NCBI RefSeq assembly: GCF_002979775.1
Contig: NZ_PCPR01000016.1
Coordinates: forward strand, 58,774-122,773
DNA: 64,000 bases
Reading direction: 5' to 3'
Origin: Arthrobacter sp. MYb23
Lineage (GTDB): Bacteria; Actinomycetota; Actinomycetes; Actinomycetales; Micrococcaceae
Shown here one piece after another: positions 63,109 through 64,000 of this stretch. The stretch's first letter is position 1, and each line of letters starts with the position of its first letter. The position numbers and the translations under genes are program-made. Under the pieces are notes generated by a model. The model made no database searches, was not told the origin of the DNA, and saw only the letters and a list, made by a program, of their open reading frames with translations.

Positions 63109-63158
63109 GCACCCCCACTCCTTATATATGGGCAGGGTTCTCTACGATTTGGGGGTGC
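63109..63158. promoter_or_regulatory. Inverted repeat upstream of the sigma factor
   Basis: GCACCCCCA (63109-63117) and TGGGGGTGC (63150-63158) are exact complements 50 bp end to end, around TATATATG (63123-63130). The second arm includes the likely Shine-Dalgarno stretch GGGGG of the sigma gene. It may be an operator pair or an RNA stem masking the ribosome site. Confidence 0.45.
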
Positions 63159-63163
63159 CATAG

Positions 63164-64000
63164 ATGGCACAAACGTCACATGCGAGCAACAAATCCAGCG
63201 TCGACGACGGTCAACTCATTGACTTGGTCCGCAATGGAGACATGTCTGCCTTTGACGGACTCTACGAGCGCCATGTGTCCGTTGCATCCAAGGTTGCCAG
63301 ACGCAACGTGGACAACCAGAGTGACGCTGAGGATGTGGTCGCGGAGGCTTTCCAGGCTGTCCTGCAAAGCCTTGTTGCCGGCAAAGGGCCGGACACGTTC
63401 TTCAGGGCTTACCTTTTGTCCACAGTTGCCCGGTTGTCCCATCATCGGAATCGCAAAGCCGGCAAAGTGGTGCCCAGCGGCGACGAATCCGTCCTGGATC
63501 AAGCCTTGTCGGACTCGGACCCGGCAATAGGCGCTTTCGAGTCGCACACCATAGCCAAAGCCTTCCGGGCCCTTCCTGAACGGTGGCAGGCTGTGCTCTG
63601 GTACTTGGACGTGGAACGCATGAAACCTGCGGCCGTGGCGCCAATTCTGGGTCTCTCCGCCAACGCCGTTTCTGCACTCGCCCTTCGCGCCCGTGAAGGT
63701 CTGAGGAGGCAGTACCTGCAGTGCCACATCTCGGAGCAAGCTGACACTGAGTGTTCCCAGTACGTATCGAAGCTCGGCAACTACATCCGCGGTGGAGTGT
63801 CCACCGCCACTGAGCGCAAGATCCGCGAGCATCTGAACGGCTGCTCATCATGCACAGCGGCCCTTGCGGAACTGAAGGACGTTCAGGGGAGCATGAGGGC
63901 AGTCCTCCTGCCCCTGGTCACAGGAATCCCGGCCGCGCTGTGGGCAGGGGAAGGGGCTGGACTTGGCGTCCTCGGTGGCATGTTTCCCGCCAAGGCGGCC
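63164..64000 (+). CDS. ECF sigma factor with C-terminal zinc-finger segment (partial)
   Basis: 279 residues to the window edge, no stop, so the 3' end is missing. Region 2 (about 15-75) has LIDLVRNGDMSAFDGLYERH and DAEDVVAEAFQAVLQSL; region 4 (about 130-185) has ALPERWQAVLWYLDVERM and ILGLSANAVSALALRAREGL. A fused C-terminal part carries His223-x3-Cys227-x2-Cys230, the zinc motif of anti-sigma factors, followed by a hydrophobic stretch (LLPLVTGIPAALWAGEGAGL) that may be a membrane helix. This suggests a membrane-tethered sigma factor with built-in anti-sigma function. Known actinobacterial ECF groups share this design. Confidence 0.88.
   Translation, partial: MAQTSHASNKSSVDDGQLIDLVRNGDMSAFDGLYERHVSVASKVARRNVDNQSDAEDVVAEAFQAVLQSLVAGKGPDTFFRAYLLSTVARLSHHRNRKAGKVVPSGDESVLDQALSDSDPAIGAFESHTIAKAFRALPERWQAVLWYLDVERMKPAAVAPILGLSANAVSALALRAREGLRRQYLQCHISEQADTECSQYVSKLGNYIRGGVSTATERKIREHLNGCSSCTAALAELKDVQGSMRAVLLPLVTGIPAALWAGEGAGLGVLGGMFPAKAA

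Overview
The window is high-GC DNA with actinobacterial habits: frequent GTG/TTG starts, four-base gene overlaps, a RamB-type regulator beside the glyoxylate-shunt genes, ABC sugar importers without their own ATPase, and a class E sortase-type LAxTG surface protein. Together these suggest Arthrobacter, Paenarthrobacter or a related member of the Micrococcaceae. It looks like ordinary chromosome rich in catabolic modules. I found no rRNA, tRNA, transposase, phage gene or CRISPR array.

Left part (1-20.4 kb): a polyol-type module (AraC regulator, SmoE-like binding protein, two permeases, sorbitol/xylitol-type dehydrogenase). It is followed by a long minus-strand sugar island holding an ABC importer, two TIM-barrel sugar isomerase/epimerases, four Gfo/Idh/MocA dehydrogenases, one protein resembling such a dehydrogenase without its NAD-binding half, and a UPF0303 protein. 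A ROK repressor is transcribed divergently and has an inverted-repeat operator candidate in the shared promoter. The mix of families matches the oxidation, elimination, hydration and reduction scheme known for levoglucosan and other anhydro- or glycoside sugars. An MFS permease closes the block.

Middle (20.4-43.6 kb): malate synthase, isocitrate lyase and a divergent RamB-like regulator; a uronate-dehydrogenase-like SDR; leuA with a 14-codon leader peptide containing four consecutive Leu codons, apparently a leucine attenuator; a FadR-type and a TetR-type regulator; a membrane cytochrome b; pyridoxine kinase; a TAXI binding protein with a two-component system and a KgtP-like 2-oxoglutarate permease; a small membrane protein whose 3' end is duplicated; an epimerase with a TetR repressor carrying twin operators; and the queuosine-precursor transporter YhhQ convergent with an unusual Tgt.

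Right part (43.6-64 kb): a catabolic island controlled by a PucR-type regulator, with RraA, RidA and an MHS permease on one strand and an MHS permease, ThDP-dependent enzyme, aldehyde dehydrogenase, YtcJ-like amidohydrolase and M20 carbamoylase on the other. It looks built for an N-substituted amino acid or cyclic amide. Then come a VOC protein, a YdeI/OmdA protein, a GH76-like protein, an SDR plus acyl-CoA dehydrogenase pair, a DUF1684 protein, an LANTG-anchored surface protein, a degenerate GGDEF-like protein and, running off the right edge, an ECF sigma factor fused to a zinc-finger anti-sigma-like segment.
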